Shown: positions 28,634 to 38,930, counted from the stretch's first letter. The stretch is DNA of 64,000 bases from Streptomyces sp. I6 (GCA_003725745.1 RHDP01000001.1:558001-622000); one strand, 5' to 3'. Numbers and translations: made by a program. The notes: a model not told the origin generated them from the sequence alone.

Positions 28634-29089
28634 TCAGCCGTTCGGGCGCAGGGTCCAGACGACCGTCATCTCACCGGTCACCGCGTCGTCGGACTCACGC
28701 GTGATGTGGACGGCCACGGGGAACTCGGGGCGCCCCCCGGCGTCCAGCTCCGCGACGACCTCCGCCGCGGGGCGCCCGAGGGTCGCGGTGGCGGTGACGA
28801 CGCCCTTGGCGAGCTTCCGGTAGGCGATCTCGGCCTTCACCGCGAGCGGAACGGCCCGGGACAGCTGCTCGCCGAAGGCGGCGAGCACGATCGCGCCACT
28901 GGCGGACTCGGCCAGCGTGAACATCGCACCGGCATGCGGCCCGCCCACGTGGTTGTGGAAGTCGGCCTGGTCCGGCAACCGGACGACGGCGCGCTCGGGG
29001 GAGGTCTCCAGGAACTCCAGGTTCAGGGTCCTGGCCATCGGGACCGTGGCGGCGAGCAGCTCACCCACGGACATCTGGTCTGCACTCAT
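28634..29089 (-). CDS. PaaI/DUF4442-like hotdog thioesterase
   Basis: 151-residue hotdog-fold protein from ATG 29089. It has DFHNHVGGPHAGAMFTLAES, the usual HxHxGGPxAGA...E pattern of PaaI-like thioesterases, followed by a beta-sheet region (VPLAVKAEIAYRKLAKGVVT). Likely acyl-CoA thioesterase; substrate unknown. Intact. Confidence 0.82.
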   Translation of the reverse strand: MSADQMSVGELLAATVPMARTLNLEFLETSPERAVVRLPDQADFHNHVGGPHAGAMFTLAESASGAIVLAAFGEQLSRAVPLAVKAEIAYRKLAKGVVTATATLGRPAAEVVAELDAGGRPEFPVAVHITRESDDAVTGEMTVVWTLRPNG

Positions 29090-29187
29090 GGGACCGGATG
29101 TTACCCATGAGTAGCACAACTTGGCCATCCCCCTCGTCAGGGGCGGACGGACCGCCGCGCACCCGCACCTCTATGGTTGCTCGCCTG

Positions 29188-29459
29188 TGCCCAGGACGGT
29201 CAAGACCACCGAGGCGCGGCCGTACACGACCGGGTCGGGGCTCAGCGGCCATGTCCCGACGGCGACCGCGGTCGGGGTGGAGAAGGACGGCAGGTGCGAC
29301 AGCGACGGCAAGGCGATCGCCTTCTCCTCCAAGAACGCCAAGGGTGACTTCGCCTCCTGGGTCCTCTACGCCGCCAAGGGCGTCGACGGCGACATCCCGG
29401 ACGCGACGATCCGGCGGATCCTGGGCACCGTGCGGCTGGCGGAGGTCCCGTCGTCCTGA
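29188..29459 (+). pseudogene. Orphan C-terminal fragment of an unrecognised protein
   Basis: A coding-like frame ends AKGVDGDIPDATIRRILGTV-RLAEVPSS at 29459. The conserved-looking part begins TTEARPYTTGSGLSGH with no start or signal sequence upstream; the nearest start is GTG 29188. The unusual run of Lys, Ser and Thr codons looks genuine, so I read it as the tail of an extracytoplasmic or lipoprotein-like protein whose beginning has been lost. No family recognised. Confidence 0.35.
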
Positions 29460-29531
29460 ACCGGTCCGGCGGGCGGGGGCGGCGGCGAAACCGGTTTGGC
29501 AGGCGGGGACGGCGGCGGCGATAGTCCCGGA

Positions 29532-30839
29532 GTGAACACCCGTACGCCGCTCCTCGGCCGCCGTCCCGAATGGGCCGGCCGCAACTACACGCTGCTGACC
29601 GCCGCCGCGGTCGTCACCAATCTGGGCTCGCACGGCGCGCTGATCGCCGCGGCGTTCGCGGTGCTGGAGTCCGGCGGCGACGGCGGCGACGTCGGACTCG
29701 TCGCGGCTGCCCGCACCCTCCCCCTGGTGCTCTTCCTGCTCATCGGAGGGGCGATCGCCGACCGGCTGCCGCGGCACCGCGTGATGGTGGCCGCCAACGC
29801 CCTCAACTGCGTGTCCCAGGCCGCCTTCGCCGCGCTGGTGCTGGCGGGCGATCCGCAACTGTGGCAGATGATGCTGCTCACCGCGCTCTGCGGCACCGGG
29901 CAGGCGTTCTTCAACCCCGCCGCCGAGGGCATGCTGATCTCCAGCGTCGACGGGGAGCAGGCCGGCCGGGCGTTCGCGCTCTTCCGGATGGCGATGCACG
30001 GGGCGGGCATCGGCGGCGCGGCGCTCGGCGGAGCCATGATCGCCGCCGTCGGCCCCGGCTGGGTGCTCGCCGTCGATGCCGCCGCCTTCGCGGTCGCCGG
30101 TGCGCTCCGGGCGTTCCTCGACGTCGGTCACATTCCGGCGCGGCTCCCGGGCGGCGGGCTGCTCGCCGATCTGCGGGACGGCTGGAAGGAGGTCACGGGC
30201 CGCCCCTGGCTGTGGTCGATCGTGGCGCAGTTCTCGGTGGTGGTCGCGGTCGTCGGTGCCGCCGACGCCGTGTACGGGCCGCTGGTCGCCGAGGAGTCGC
30301 TGGGCGGAGCCCGCCCGTGGGGCCTGGCCCTCGCGGCGTTCGGCGCCGGCACCCTGGTCGGGGCGCTGCTGATGATGCGCTGGAAGCCCCGGCGGATGCT
30401 GCTCGTCGGCACGCTGTGCGTGTTCCCGCTGGCGCTGCCGTCGGCGGCGCTCGCCGTACCGGTGCAGATCGGCGCCCTGATCGCGGTGATGTTCGTCAGC
30501 GGAGTCGCGATCGAGGTGTTCGGGGTGGCCTGGATGACCGCGCTGCACCAGGAGATCCCGGAGGAGAAGCTGTCCAGGGTCTCCGCGTACGACTGGTTCG
30601 GTTCGACCGCGATGCTGCCGCTGTCGACGGCCCTGGCCGGCCCCGCGGAGAGCCTCTTCGGCCGGGAGACGGCACTGTGGGGTTGCGCGGCGCTGATCGT
30701 CGTGGTGACGGCGCTGGTGCTGCTGGTCCCGGATGTACGGAATCTGACGCGCCGTACGAGGCAGGTGGCTGCGCACGGTCCCGTGCCGGCCCCGGCCGCC
30801 GGAGCGGCGGCCGAACTCCAGCCGCGGGAGACGACCTGA
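29532..30839 (+). CDS. MFS transporter (drug-exporter type)
   Basis: 435 residues, about twelve hydrophobic helices. The loop 2-3 motif is GGAIADRLPRHRVMVAAN, corresponding to MFS motif A, and the opening is LLTAAAVVTNLGSHGALIAA. It resembles the MFS_3/enterobactin-exporter-like group of Actinobacteria. GTG 29532. Probably exports a lipophilic compound; substrate unknown. Intact. No regulator gene adjoins it. Confidence 0.88.
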   Translation: MNTRTPLLGRRPEWAGRNYTLLTAAAVVTNLGSHGALIAAAFAVLESGGDGGDVGLVAAARTLPLVLFLLIGGAIADRLPRHRVMVAANALNCVSQAAFAALVLAGDPQLWQMMLLTALCGTGQAFFNPAAEGMLISSVDGEQAGRAFALFRMAMHGAGIGGAALGGAMIAAVGPGWVLAVDAAAFAVAGALRAFLDVGHIPARLPGGGLLADLRDGWKEVTGRPWLWSIVAQFSVVVAVVGAADAVYGPLVAEESLGGARPWGLALAAFGAGTLVGALLMMRWKPRRMLLVGTLCVFPLALPSAALAVPVQIGALIAVMFVSGVAIEVFGVAWMTALHQEIPEEKLSRVSAYDWFGSTAMLPLSTALAGPAESLFGRETALWGCAALIVVVTALVLLVPDVRNLTRRTRQVAAHGPVPAPAAGAAAELQPRETT

Positions 30840-30943
30840 CCCCCGTGATTCTGCGCCCGTCCCGGCCTCTCGGGGCGTCCGGGCGCGGGACCCGGCCGCA
30901 CAGACCGGCCGCGGCCCGGCCCCGGCTCCGGCCCCGGCTCCGG

Positions 30944-31798
30944 TCAGCCGATGCCGAACGACCCCTCCGGCGGCTCGGGGGATCCGGTCGCGTCCTCGTC
31001 GCCCACGGGCCGGGCGTCGCCGATGAAGCGCCGCAGGCCGTCGCCGTGCTCCACCCGGGCCGGGAAGACGTCGGACGCCGTCCGGCGGGCCAGGCCGGCG
31101 ACGTCGATCGCCGCGTGCGAGGCCAGCAGAACGGCGTTGCCGAAGCGGCGTCCGCGCAGCACACCCGGCTCGGCGATCAGGGCGAGCTCCCGGAAGACGG
31201 CCGCGAAGGTGGCCAGTTGTGAGCGGAGGAAGCCGAACGGGGCGCTGTCGGCGAGGTTCGCCGCATAGACGCCGCCGGGGCGGAGGGCACGGTCGGCGGC
31301 CCCGGCGTACTCCCGGGAGGTGAGGTGCGCCGGGACGCGCGAGCCTCCGAAGACATCGGCGATCAGGACATCGGCCGAGTCCTCGGGCGCCCGCTCCAGC
31401 CACGTGCGCGCGTCCGCCGCGTGCACGGCTATCCCCGAGCCGGACGGCAGCGGCAGCCGCTCGGCGACGAGCGACAGCAGCGCGCGGTCCGCCTCCACCA
31501 CGTCCTGCCGTGAGCCGGGGCGGGTGGCGGCGACGTAGCGGGGCAGGGTGAGGGCCCCGCCGCCGAGGTGCACGACGTCGAGCGGTGCGCTCTCCTCCGC
31601 CGTGGCGTCGAGGACGTGGGCGAGGCGCCGGGCGTACTCGAACTCCAGATGCGTGGGGTCGTCCAGGTCGACGTAGGACTGCGGCGCTCCCTCCACGGTG
31701 AGCAGCCAGGCCCGGGGCCTGTCGATGTCCGGCAGCAGTCTGGCGGTTCCGTGGTCCACGGCCCGCTCGACGGGAATCGGTTCGTCCACCCTGCCCAT
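30944..31798 (-). CDS. Spermidine-synthase-like methyltransferase-fold protein
   Basis: 284-residue Rossmann-fold protein related to spermidine synthase. The glycine-rich segment is VVHLGGGALTLPRY, the acidic cosubstrate-binding residue is in QDVVEADRALL and the following segment is DSADVLIADVFGGSRVP. It lacks a clear Asp pair for the polyamine amine as in true SpeE, so catalytic identity as a spermidine synthase is doubtful; these actinobacterial relatives are generally annotated as spermidine synthase-like or fused-MFS. Intact. Confidence 0.78.
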   Translation of the reverse strand: MGRVDEPIPVERAVDHGTARLLPDIDRPRAWLLTVEGAPQSYVDLDDPTHLEFEYARRLAHVLDATAEESAPLDVVHLGGGALTLPRYVAATRPGSRQDVVEADRALLSLVAERLPLPSGSGIAVHAADARTWLERAPEDSADVLIADVFGGSRVPAHLTSREYAGAADRALRPGGVYAANLADSAPFGFLRSQLATFAAVFRELALIAEPGVLRGRRFGNAVLLASHAAIDVAGLARRTASDVFPARVEHGDGLRRFIGDARPVGDEDATGSPEPPEGSFGIG

Positions 31799-31954
31799 TG
31801 TCCGCCCCCCGGCGTCTCTGCGAACGGCGGGGAGGCCCAGGGCCCGGGCGGGGCCTTGACGGGGCGGGAGGCGGGACGGGATCCGGAGCCGTGACGGGAG
31901 CGGGACGGAAACCCGAGCCAGGCTCCCGAGTCCGGAATCCGGCGGCGCCCGGGC

Positions 31955-32859
31955 TCAGACCGGCAGTACCGCCCGTACCGCGTCCGCGTGGGCTACCGCC
32001 TGGGCGCGCCCGGCGCGGGCGGAGGGCGCCCGGCGCGCGGGATCGAGGACGTTGCGCCCGAACGCCCTCCGGGCCGCGCGGTCCGGGGTGATCAGCACGA
32101 CCCTGGCCCCGGCGGCGGCGAGCCGGGACGCCTGGGCGCGGGCCGACGGCACGGGTCCCCCACCGACCGAGATGGGCGCGACGATGACGACCGTGCCGTA
32201 TCCGGCCGCGAGGTCCGCGTTCGTGGACGAGCGCACCCCGCCGTCGATGAAGCGGCGCCCGCCGATGGTGACGGGCGGCCAGACTCCGGGAACGGCGCAA
32301 CTGGCGCCGACGGCGTCCAGCAGCCCCACCCCGCTGCTCCGGTCGAACGCACGGAGCTGCCCGGTGAGGGCGTCCACCGCGGTGACGACGAGGCGGCGCG
32401 CCGAGGGCCATTCGTGGGTGAGGAGCCGTGCGGCGAACACGGCGCGGCGGGCCTCCTCCGGCTCGGTGCGGGCGGACAGCGCGAGCCGTCCCATGCGCGC
32501 GCCGTACGCCTCGGTGTCACGGGAACGGAGCACCCCCAGACATAGCGTGCGAGCACGGTGGGGCCCATTCCGGCGGGTACCTCGCCCTCGGGATCCGCGA
32601 GCTGACGGTCATACAGCTCCGGAAGGGTGAGCAGCCCCGAGGAGAGCTGGGCACCGACCACGGATCCCGCCGACGTGCCGACGATGAGATCGGCCCCGGA
32701 GACGTCCGCTCCGGCCTCGGCGAGGCCGTGCAGGATGCCGACCTCCCAGCCGATGCCGGCGAGCCCCCCGCCCCCGAGCACCAGGGCGGTTCCCCGGCGC
32801 CCTGACGGCCCGTCCCCGTCCGTTCCCATGTCCGCGCCCGCGTGATCCATGTCCGCCAT
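31955..32859 (-). CDS. Patatin-like phospholipase (one apparent frameshift)
   Basis: Patatin fold: oxyanion glycine loop VLGGGGLAGIGWEVGIL, nucleophile motif IVGTSAGSVVG and catalytic DGGVRSSTNADL. It starts at ATG 32859. The frame changes near 32535 (VLARYVWG continues as VLRSRDTEAYGARMG), consistent with one missing base. About 300 residues, no signal peptide; likely an intracellular lipid acyl hydrolase. It lies downstream of tuf3 on the same strand, separated from it by the tuf3 terminator. Confidence 0.85.
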
Positions 32860-32884
32860 GGATGCAGTGTGACGTGTACGGGAC

Positions 32885-32919
32885 GGTTCCGCCGCCCGCA
32901 GTGGGCGGGCGGCGGAACC
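32885..32919 (-). terminator. tuf3 terminator hairpin
   Basis: Perfect 15-bp stem (GGTTCCGCCGCCCGC at 32885-32899 with 32905-32919), 5-base loop, 6 bases past the tuf stop. Confidence 0.88.
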
Positions 32920-32924
32920 CCGGT

Positions 32925-34094
32925 TCAGAGCAGAGCGGTGACGGTACCCGCTCCCACGGTCCGGCCGCCCTCGCGGATCGCGAAGCCCAGCCCGGGCTCC
33001 AACGGCACGTCCCGGCCCAGTTCGACGGTCATGTGGACCGTGTCGCCGGGCCGGGCGACCGCCGTCCCGCCCAGGTCCACGTCCCCGACCACATCCGCCG
33101 TCCGGATGTAGAACTGCGGCCGGTAGCCGGTGCTGATCGCCGTCGTCCGCCCTCCCTCACGGCCCGAGAGCACATACACCTGTGCGGTGAACCGGCGGCT
33201 CGGCGTCACACTGCCGGGCGCGGCCACCACATGGCCGCGGCGGACCGCGTCGCGCGGCACGCCCCGCAGCAGCAGGGCCACGTTGTCCCCGGCCTCGGCG
33301 GAGTCCATCGGCTTGCCGAACGTCTCCAGACCGGTGACGACCGTGGTCGTGCCGGCCCCGAGCAGCTCCACGCGGTCGCCGACGCGCACGGTGCCCCGTT
33401 CGACCGCTCCGGTGACGACCGTGCCCCGGCCGGTGATGGTGAGGACGTTCTCCACCGGAAGCAGGAACGCCGCGTCCGTGTAGCGCACCGGCATCGGCAC
33501 ATAGGTGTCGACGGCGTCGAGCAGCGCCTCCACGGCGGCCGTCCAGCGGGGGTCGCCCTCGAGGGCCCGGAGACCGGAGACCCGCACGACCGGCACCGAG
33601 TCCCCGCCGTATCCGTGCGCGGTGAGCAGTTCGCGCACCTCCAGCTCGACGAGGTCGGTCAGCTCGGGGTCGCCCGCGTCGGCCTTGTTGAGGGCGACGA
33701 CGATGTGGTCGACGCCGACCTGGCGGGCCAGCAGGACGTGCTCGGCGGTCTGCGGCATGATCCCGTCCAGCGCGGAGACCACGAGGATCGCCCCGTCGAG
33801 CTGGGCGGCCCCGGTGACCATGTTCTTGACGTAGTCGGCGTGCCCGGGCATGTCGATGTGGGCGTAGTGGCGGGTGTCGGTCTCGTACTCGACGTGCGAG
33901 ATGTTGATGGTGATGCCGCGGGCGGCCTCCTCGGGCGCGCGGTCGATCCTGTCGAAGGGCACGAAGGTGCCGGTCCCGCGCTCGCTGAGGACCTTGGTGA
34001 TGGCCGCGGTCAGGGTGGTCTTCCCGTGGTCGACATGGCCCATGGTGCCGATGTTGAGGTGCGGCTTGGTGCGCACGTATGCCGTCTTGGGCAT
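32925..34094 (-). CDS. tuf3: Divergent elongation factor Tu (tuf3 type)
   Basis: EF-Tu, the GTPase delivering aminoacyl-tRNA to the ribosome. GTPase motifs: [14 protein letters not shown] (G1), RGITIN (G2), DMPGHADY (G3, Met in place of the usual Cys) and NKAD (G4). Domains 2 and 3 follow, with [13 protein letters not shown] and [12 protein letters not shown]. It has 389 residues versus about 397 for the major EF-Tu and many substitutions at normally invariant places. Streptomyces species are known to carry a minor, divergent tuf3 besides tuf1; this matches it and is not in a str operon context. Start ATG 34094. Role: alternative EF-Tu, reported in other Streptomyces to be linked to stress or stringent response. 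Confidence 0.92.
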   Translation of the reverse strand: MPKTAYVRTKPHLNIGTMGHVDHGKTTLTAAITKVLSERGTGTFVPFDRIDRAPEEAARGITINISHVEYETDTRHYAHIDMPGHADYVKNMVTGAAQLDGAILVVSALDGIMPQTAEHVLLARQVGVDHIVVALNKADAGDPELTDLVELEVRELLTAHGYGGDSVPVVRVSGLRALEGDPRWTAAVEALLDAVDTYVPMPVRYTDAAFLLPVENVLTITGRGTVVTGAVERGTVRVGDRVELLGAGTTTVVTGLETFGKPMDSAEAGDNVALLLRGVPRDAVRRGHVVAAPGSVTPSRRFTAQVYVLSGREGGRTTAISTGYRPQFYIRTADVVGDVDLGGTAVARPGDTVHMTVELGRDVPLEPGLGFAIREGGRTVGAGTVTALL

Positions 34095-34204
34095 GGCTGT
34101 GACGGTTCCTTCCCGGAACTCGTAAGGTGACTCCGTTCGCGGAGGGGGACCCCTGGGCCGTACCGACCCTCCCCTGCGGGGTCCGCCGGACGATCCGGGG
34201 AGGG

Positions 34205-34441
34205 TCAGCTTCGGGCGCCGCCGGCGAGCGCCGCTGCGGCAGCCGGGGCGACGGCGGCCTGCGCAGCCTCGACGGCGGCCGCCGCGGCCGTTGCGTCGAC
34301 GAGGCCCGCGGGGACGCCCGTGGAACCCGTGGAATTCGTGAAGGCCCGGAGAGCCGGGGAGGCCGCGAAGGCGGGGAAGCGGGCAGCCTTCGGCGCGTCC
34401 GCGACTGCGGACGGCGCTGCGGGGAAGGCCTGCCGGAACAT
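34205..34441 (-). CDS. Ala-rich small hypothetical protein
   Basis: 78 residues, strongly Ala-rich ([20 protein letters not shown]), from ATG 34441. No Shine-Dalgarno is convincing and no family is recognised. It lies 110 bases upstream of tuf3 on the same strand. May be spurious. Confidence 0.3.
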   Translation of the reverse strand: MFRQAFPAAPSAVADAPKAARFPAFAASPALRAFTNSTGSTGVPAGLVDATAAAAAVEAAQAAVAPAAAAALAGGARS

Positions 34442-34526
34442 GCGTCGATACTCGCCGACGGCGGGCGCGGACGTCGAGTGGTTTTCGGCGGGCCGGAGTC
34501 GGCGCGGGGCCGGGGAACGGCCTGCG

Positions 34527-35225
34527 TCAGAGATGCTTCAGCGCTTCCCGCACGGACAGCGGCGCGAGCCGGTCTCGGGCCGACTCGACGAAGCCCCGCA
34601 CGGCCTCAGGGTCGGTCCTGGCGTACTCGCGCAGGCTCCAGCCGATCGCCTTGCGGATGAAGAAGTGCGGGTGTGCGGACTGGCGAAGGCAGTACCGGAA
34701 GAGCCGTTCCGCGTCCGTGGTCTCCTTGCGGCGCAGCTGGTGGAGCAGGGCCGTCCGTACCACCCAGAGGTCGTCGTCCTCGATCCAGCGGTCCATCACG
34801 CGGGCCGGCCCGGGATCGGCGGCGACGAGCGGGCCCACGACATGCGCGGCGAGGGGGTCCACGGTGTCCCACCAGGAGACGGTGGTGATCAGACGGTGGG
34901 CGACCGGCACGAACCCGGAGGAGCAGCGTCCGACGTGGCGCCTCAGGTAGTCGGCGGCGAAGTGGTGGTACTCCCGCTCGGGCAGCTCCCAGCAGCGCAG
35001 GGCGATCGCCGTGCAGTCGGCCTCCGTGGGCGGCGGTGTGCCGTCGAGGACCGTCCGGGACAGCGCACGGCGCTCCGGGGTGCGGATCCCGAGGAAGGGC
35101 GCGACGCCCTTCATGTACGCGGCGGCCTCCGCGGCCCGGACCGGGTCGGCCGCGGGCGGGTAGACCGCGGTGAGCCGTTCGAGCACCGTGTCGGCCAGGG
35201 CGCTGCGCGGTACGGGGAGCGTCAT
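34527..35225 (-). CDS. AlkD-like DNA alkylation repair protein
   Basis: 232-residue HEAT-repeat DNA glycosylase of the AlkC/AlkD family, removing bulky or cationic alkyl bases. Typical segments are AAYMKGVAPFLGIRTPERRA near residue 38, WWDTVDPLAAHVVGPLV, WVVRTALLHQLRRKETTD and the C-terminal FIRKAIGWSLREYARTDPEA. Start ATG 35225. Intact; transcribed alone. Confidence 0.9.
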   Translation of the reverse strand: MTLPVPRSALADTVLERLTAVYPPAADPVRAAEAAAYMKGVAPFLGIRTPERRALSRTVLDGTPPPTEADCTAIALRCWELPEREYHHFAADYLRRHVGRCSSGFVPVAHRLITTVSWWDTVDPLAAHVVGPLVAADPGPARVMDRWIEDDDLWVVRTALLHQLRRKETTDAERLFRYCLRQSAHPHFFIRKAIGWSLREYARTDPEAVRGFVESARDRLAPLSVREALKHL

Positions 35226-35274
35226 GTGCCTCACCTTACGGCGATCACATGGCAGGGTCGGTTAGTCTCCCCGG

Positions 35275-35981
35275 ATGCTCGACCCCGTCCCCGGGCCGCG
35301 CGACGGCCTCGCTCTCCGCGCCGGCCGCGTCCTCCTCTCCCCCGGTCACGTCTGGCCCTGCTCGTCGCCGTCCTGGCGTCCGCGGCGTCGGCGGTCGTGG
35401 TGTACGAGCCGCAGCGGCTGCTGTCGGCGGGCTGGCCGCCGCAGGTCGGCGGCGCCACGGCGGTGGCGCTCTTCGCCCTGGCGTACGGGCTGTGCACCGC
35501 GGCCTTCGTCCCGCGCCCCCTGCTGAACCTGGCGGCCGGCGCGCTCTTCGGCTCGCACGCGGGTCTGGCGGCGGCGATCGCCGGCACCGTGCTGGGCGCG
35601 GGGCTCTCCTTCACCCTGGGGCGGTACCTGGGCCAGGAGGCACTGCGTCCGCTGCTGCGCGGACGCTGGCTCAAGGCCGCTGACGGCCAGTTGAGCCGGC
35701 ACGGATTCCGCTCGGTACTCGCGCTGCGGCTGTTCCCCGGCATCCCGTTCGCCGCCTCCAACTACTGCGCGGCGGTGTCCCGGATGGGGTACCTCCCCTT
35801 CCTGCTGGGCACCGGCCTCGGCTCGGTCCCGAACACCGCGGCGTATGTCATCGCCGGGAGCAGCGCGGCGTCGCCGACGTCGCCGGTCTTCCTCGCCTCG
35901 GCGGGCTTTATCGCCGTCTCGGCGCTGATCGGGGCCGCCGTCGCCTGGTGCAAGCGCCACCGGCTCACCCGCGGCTCCTGA
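35275..35981 (+). CDS. TVP38/TMEM64 (VTT-domain) membrane protein, one apparent frameshift
   Basis: Inner-membrane protein with helices [41 protein letters not shown] and a C-terminal pair; the VTT hallmark is [20 protein letters not shown] followed by [23 protein letters not shown] 35275 begins [17 protein letters not shown]; the frame steps near 35345 before the first helix. The DedA/TVP38 superfamily includes lipid scramblases and flippases; the substrate here is unknown. About 235 residues. Confidence 0.83.
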
Positions 35982-36246
35982 GCGGCGGGGGCCGGGCCGT
36001 GGCTCCACTCGGAGACGACTCAGCGCCAGTCCGGGGCGCCTCGGGGACGGCCCAGGGGCGGTCCGGGACGCCTCGGGGCGGCCTCGGTGCAGCTCCGGAA
36101 CGGCTACGGAACGTGCGCCGCCGCCACCGGGGCAACCCGCCCGACAGCCCGAAACCCGCTGGCGCTACGCTGCCACGCGATGGGCGCATGATCGCGGCCC
36201 GTACCGTACGTTCCGACCTGACCAGTGCTTGGACGGCTTAGCTTTC

Positions 36247-37119
36247 ATGTCGTGGTTCGAATCACTCATCCTCGGGCTCGTCCAGGGGCTGACGGAGTTC
36301 CTCCCCATCTCCTCCAGCGCGCATCTGCGGCTGACGGCCGCCTTCGCCGGCTGGCAAGACCCGGGTGCGGCGTTCACCGCGATCACCCAGATCGGCACCG
36401 AGGCGGCGGTACTCATCTACTTCCGCAAGGACATCGTCCGCATCGTCAGCGCCTGGTTCCGGTCGCTGACGGACAAGGCGATGCGGCGGGACCACGACGC
36501 CCAGATGGGCTGGCTGGTGATCGTCGGGTCGATCCCGATCGGGCTGCTCGGCGTCACCCTCAAGGACCAGATCGAGGGACCGTTCCGCGATCTGCGCCTG
36601 ACCGCCACCATGCTCATCGTCATGGGCATCGTCCTCGGCGTGGCGGACCGCCTGGCGGCCCGCGACGAGACGGGCGGCAAGCACCGGGTCGTGCGGGAGC
36701 GGAAGTCGCTGCGGGACCTGTCCGTCAAGGACGGCCTGATCTACGGCATGTGCCAGGCCATGGCCCTGATCCCGGGTGTCTCCCGGTCCGGCGCCACCAT
36801 CAGCGGCGGTCTGCTGATGGGCTACACCCGCGAGGCGGCGGCCCGCTACTCGTTCCTGCTGGCGATCCCGGCCGTGCTCGCCTCGGGCGTCTTCGAGCTG
36901 AAGGAGGCGGGCGAGGGCCACGTCTCCTGGGGGCCGACCGTCTTCGCGACGGTCATCGCCTTCGCCGTCGGCTACGCGGTCATCGCCTGGTTCATGAAGT
37001 TCATCACGACCAAGAGCTTCATGCCCTTCGTCGTGTACCGGATCATCCTCGGTATCGTGATCTTCGTCCTGGTCGGCACCGATGTGCTGAGCCCGCACGC
37101 GGGAGAGTCCGGCGGCTGA
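36247..37119 (+). CDS. uppP: Undecaprenyl-diphosphatase
   Basis: Membrane phosphatase (BacA/UppP) that recycles undecaprenyl diphosphate to the monophosphate for cell-wall synthesis; overexpression in bacteria gives bacitracin resistance. The 290-residue protein is intact with the two family motifs: [13 protein letters not shown] near residue 16 and [17 protein letters not shown] near residue 178. Several helices end with [17 protein letters not shown] 36247. It is the last clear backbone gene before the mobile-element fragment and the cluster. Confidence 0.95.
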   Translation: MSWFESLILGLVQGLTEFLPISSSAHLRLTAAFAGWQDPGAAFTAITQIGTEAAVLIYFRKDIVRIVSAWFRSLTDKAMRRDHDAQMGWLVIVGSIPIGLLGVTLKDQIEGPFRDLRLTATMLIVMGIVLGVADRLAARDETGGKHRVVRERKSLRDLSVKDGLIYGMCQAMALIPGVSRSGATISGGLLMGYTREAAARYSFLLAIPAVLASGVFELKEAGEGHVSWGPTVFATVIAFAVGYAVIAWFMKFITTKSFMPFVVYRIILGIVIFVLVGTDVLSPHAGESGG

Positions 37120-37502
37120 ACCAGGGCCGCACAGGTAGCGCGATCTGGCATTTCCCCGCGCCTGGCTGCGGCAGCACGCCGTGATCATCTCGCACTTGTC
37201 TCCCACTCATCTCCCACCGGGGAGGTGGGACACGCCCCACCAGGACGGGTGCGTCCGCAAAGTAACGGGTACGTCCGCAAAGTAGGGGACGATAGCGAGG
37301 GGCCCGGAAGTGCGGGCCCTTCCGCGGGGAGTATGGAGCGGGTCGGCGAGGTTCATGTCCGGCCTGGTTCTGCAACCGCATCCGGGGTGACGATCGGGCT
37401 GAGCCGTCGTTGATGTGACCGTGTGCTGATGCGCTGACGGTTGCACAGGTTGAGTCGCGGCCGGAGGGGATTGTCGGGCTACATGCCCGGTTTGCCCACC
37501 TT
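37120..37502. other. Non-coding boundary region with direct repeats
   Basis: CGTCCGCAAAGTA occurs at 37252-37264 and 37272-37284. A short inverted repeat TCCCACC...GGTGGGA lies at about 37212-37230 and may terminate uppP. The G+C content is visibly lower than in the flanks. No gene was recognised before the IS fragment. Confidence 0.5.
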
Positions 37503-37733
37503 TTGGCAGGTCCGATCCGCGCGATCGGACGCTGGAAGAACGCGGTCCGCCGCGACGTCCGTGACATCGCCGTGGAAACCATCGGCACCCGCGGGGCCGC
37601 CCGGGCCGGCGTTTTCCGCTACGTCGAGGTCGAGTACCACCGCATCCGGCTCCGTCGGCACCCCGGCCACGGGCACGTCACCCCACTCGAAACGAGATCC
37701 TTGCCCAGGCAGAACCTCGTCCCGGCAGAGTAG
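37503..37733 (+). mobile_element. Decayed C-terminal fragment of an IS3-family transposase
   Basis: The frame ending at TAG 37731-37733 contains GTRGAARAGVFRYVEVEYHR then HVTPLETRSLPRQNLVPAE, which matches the end of the integrase (rve_3) domain of IS3-type transposases (T-R-A-A-A-x(n)-YIExxYNrxRlHSxLG...TPxE). The catalytic DDE core is absent and the conserved R-L-H-S-x-L-G is degraded to RLRRHPGHG. It marks the left border of the biosynthetic cluster. Confidence 0.6.
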
Positions 37734-37882
37734 ACACCCGCTGTCCGGTTCGCGGGGAACTTCACCGACGGGGCGCCTGCGCGCAGGCGCCGCGCGGGCC
37801 GCACGGCCCGGGATCAACCGACCTGACAGAGAGTCCTTCCAGGTGGTGACGAGGCCGCCCGCCGCTGCCAGACTCCGGCGCC

Positions 37883-38875
37883 ATGCTCGCCGCTTACATC
37901 GAACAGCTCGGCTCCCCCGACACCATCCGGTACGGCGAACTCCCCAGCCTGCGGCACAGGCGGGCGAGGTCCTGGTCGACGTGAGTGTCGCCTCCGTCAA
38001 CCACGTCGACACCTTCGTCCGGTCCGGGGCTTGGCGTACGCCCGTGACCTTCCCCTTCGTGATCGGCCGCGACCTGGCCGGCACCGTCGCCACCGCCGCG
38101 CCCGGCACCGGCTTCAAGGTCGGCGAACGCGTCTGGTGCAACAGCATGGGCCACGCGGGCCGGCAGGGTGCCGCCGCCGAGCGCGTCGCCGTCCCCGCCG
38201 ACCGGCTCTACCGGCTGCCCGACGGAGTAGACCCCGAGGACGCCGTCGCCCTGGCGCACCCCGCCGCCACCGCCTACCTGGCCCTGCACCCGCACGGCCG
38301 GCTGCAGGCCGGTGAGACCGTCGTCGTCCTGGGCGGCGGCGGCAACGTGGGCAGCGCCCTCGTCGTCCTCGCCGTACACGCGGGGCACGGGTCGTCGCCA
38401 CCGCTTCGGCCCGGGACATCGAACGGCTCCGGGGCCTCGGCGCCGACGAGGTCATCGACTACCGCGACCCCGACGTGGTGGGACGAATCAGAGCGGCCTG
38501 CCCCCAGGGGGTCGACGTGTGGATCGACACCTCGGCCCGCAACGACCTGGAGACGGCCGTCGACCTGCTCGCCTGGCGCGGGCGGGTGGTGGTGCTCGCC
38601 GGACTCGCCACCCGGCCGGTGCTGCCCGCGGGACCGCTCTACCTCAAGGACTGCTCCGTCGTGGGCTTCGCCATCTCCCAGGCCACCACCGCCGAACTCG
38701 CCGCCGCGGCGCAGACCATTGGCGCCCTGCTGGCCGCCGGGAAGCTGCTGCCCCGGCGACGGTGTCGATGCCGCTGAGCGCCGCAGCCGACGCGCACGGC
38801 CGTCTGGAGCGCGGCGAGGTCCGCGGGAAGATCCTGCTCAGGGTGGAAGCGGAAGTCGCGCCGAAGAGGACTTGA
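37883..38875 (+). CDS. Zinc-type alcohol dehydrogenase / quinone oxidoreductase family (three apparent frameshifts)
   Basis: MDR-superfamily NADPH oxidoreductase. The N-terminus is MLAAYIEQLGSPDTIRYGEL; the substrate domain has VSVASVNHVDTFVRSG; the NADP-binding loop is VVVLGGGGNVGSALV; the C-terminal half is VIDYRDPDVV, GVDVWIDTSARND and PLSAAADAHGRLERGEVRGK. Successive frames 2, 1, 0, 2 (position modulo 3) show three one-base losses at about 37945, 38390 and 38752. It lacks zinc-site cysteines, so it is a zeta-crystallin/quinone oxidoreductase type. It lies between the IS fragment and the first clear cluster gene; membership in the cluster is possible but unproven. Confidence 0.75.
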
Positions 38876-38930
38876 CGGACCATCGCGGGATTCGTTGACC
38901 CGCGTTCGGCGCACTACCAGAGTTCTCCCT

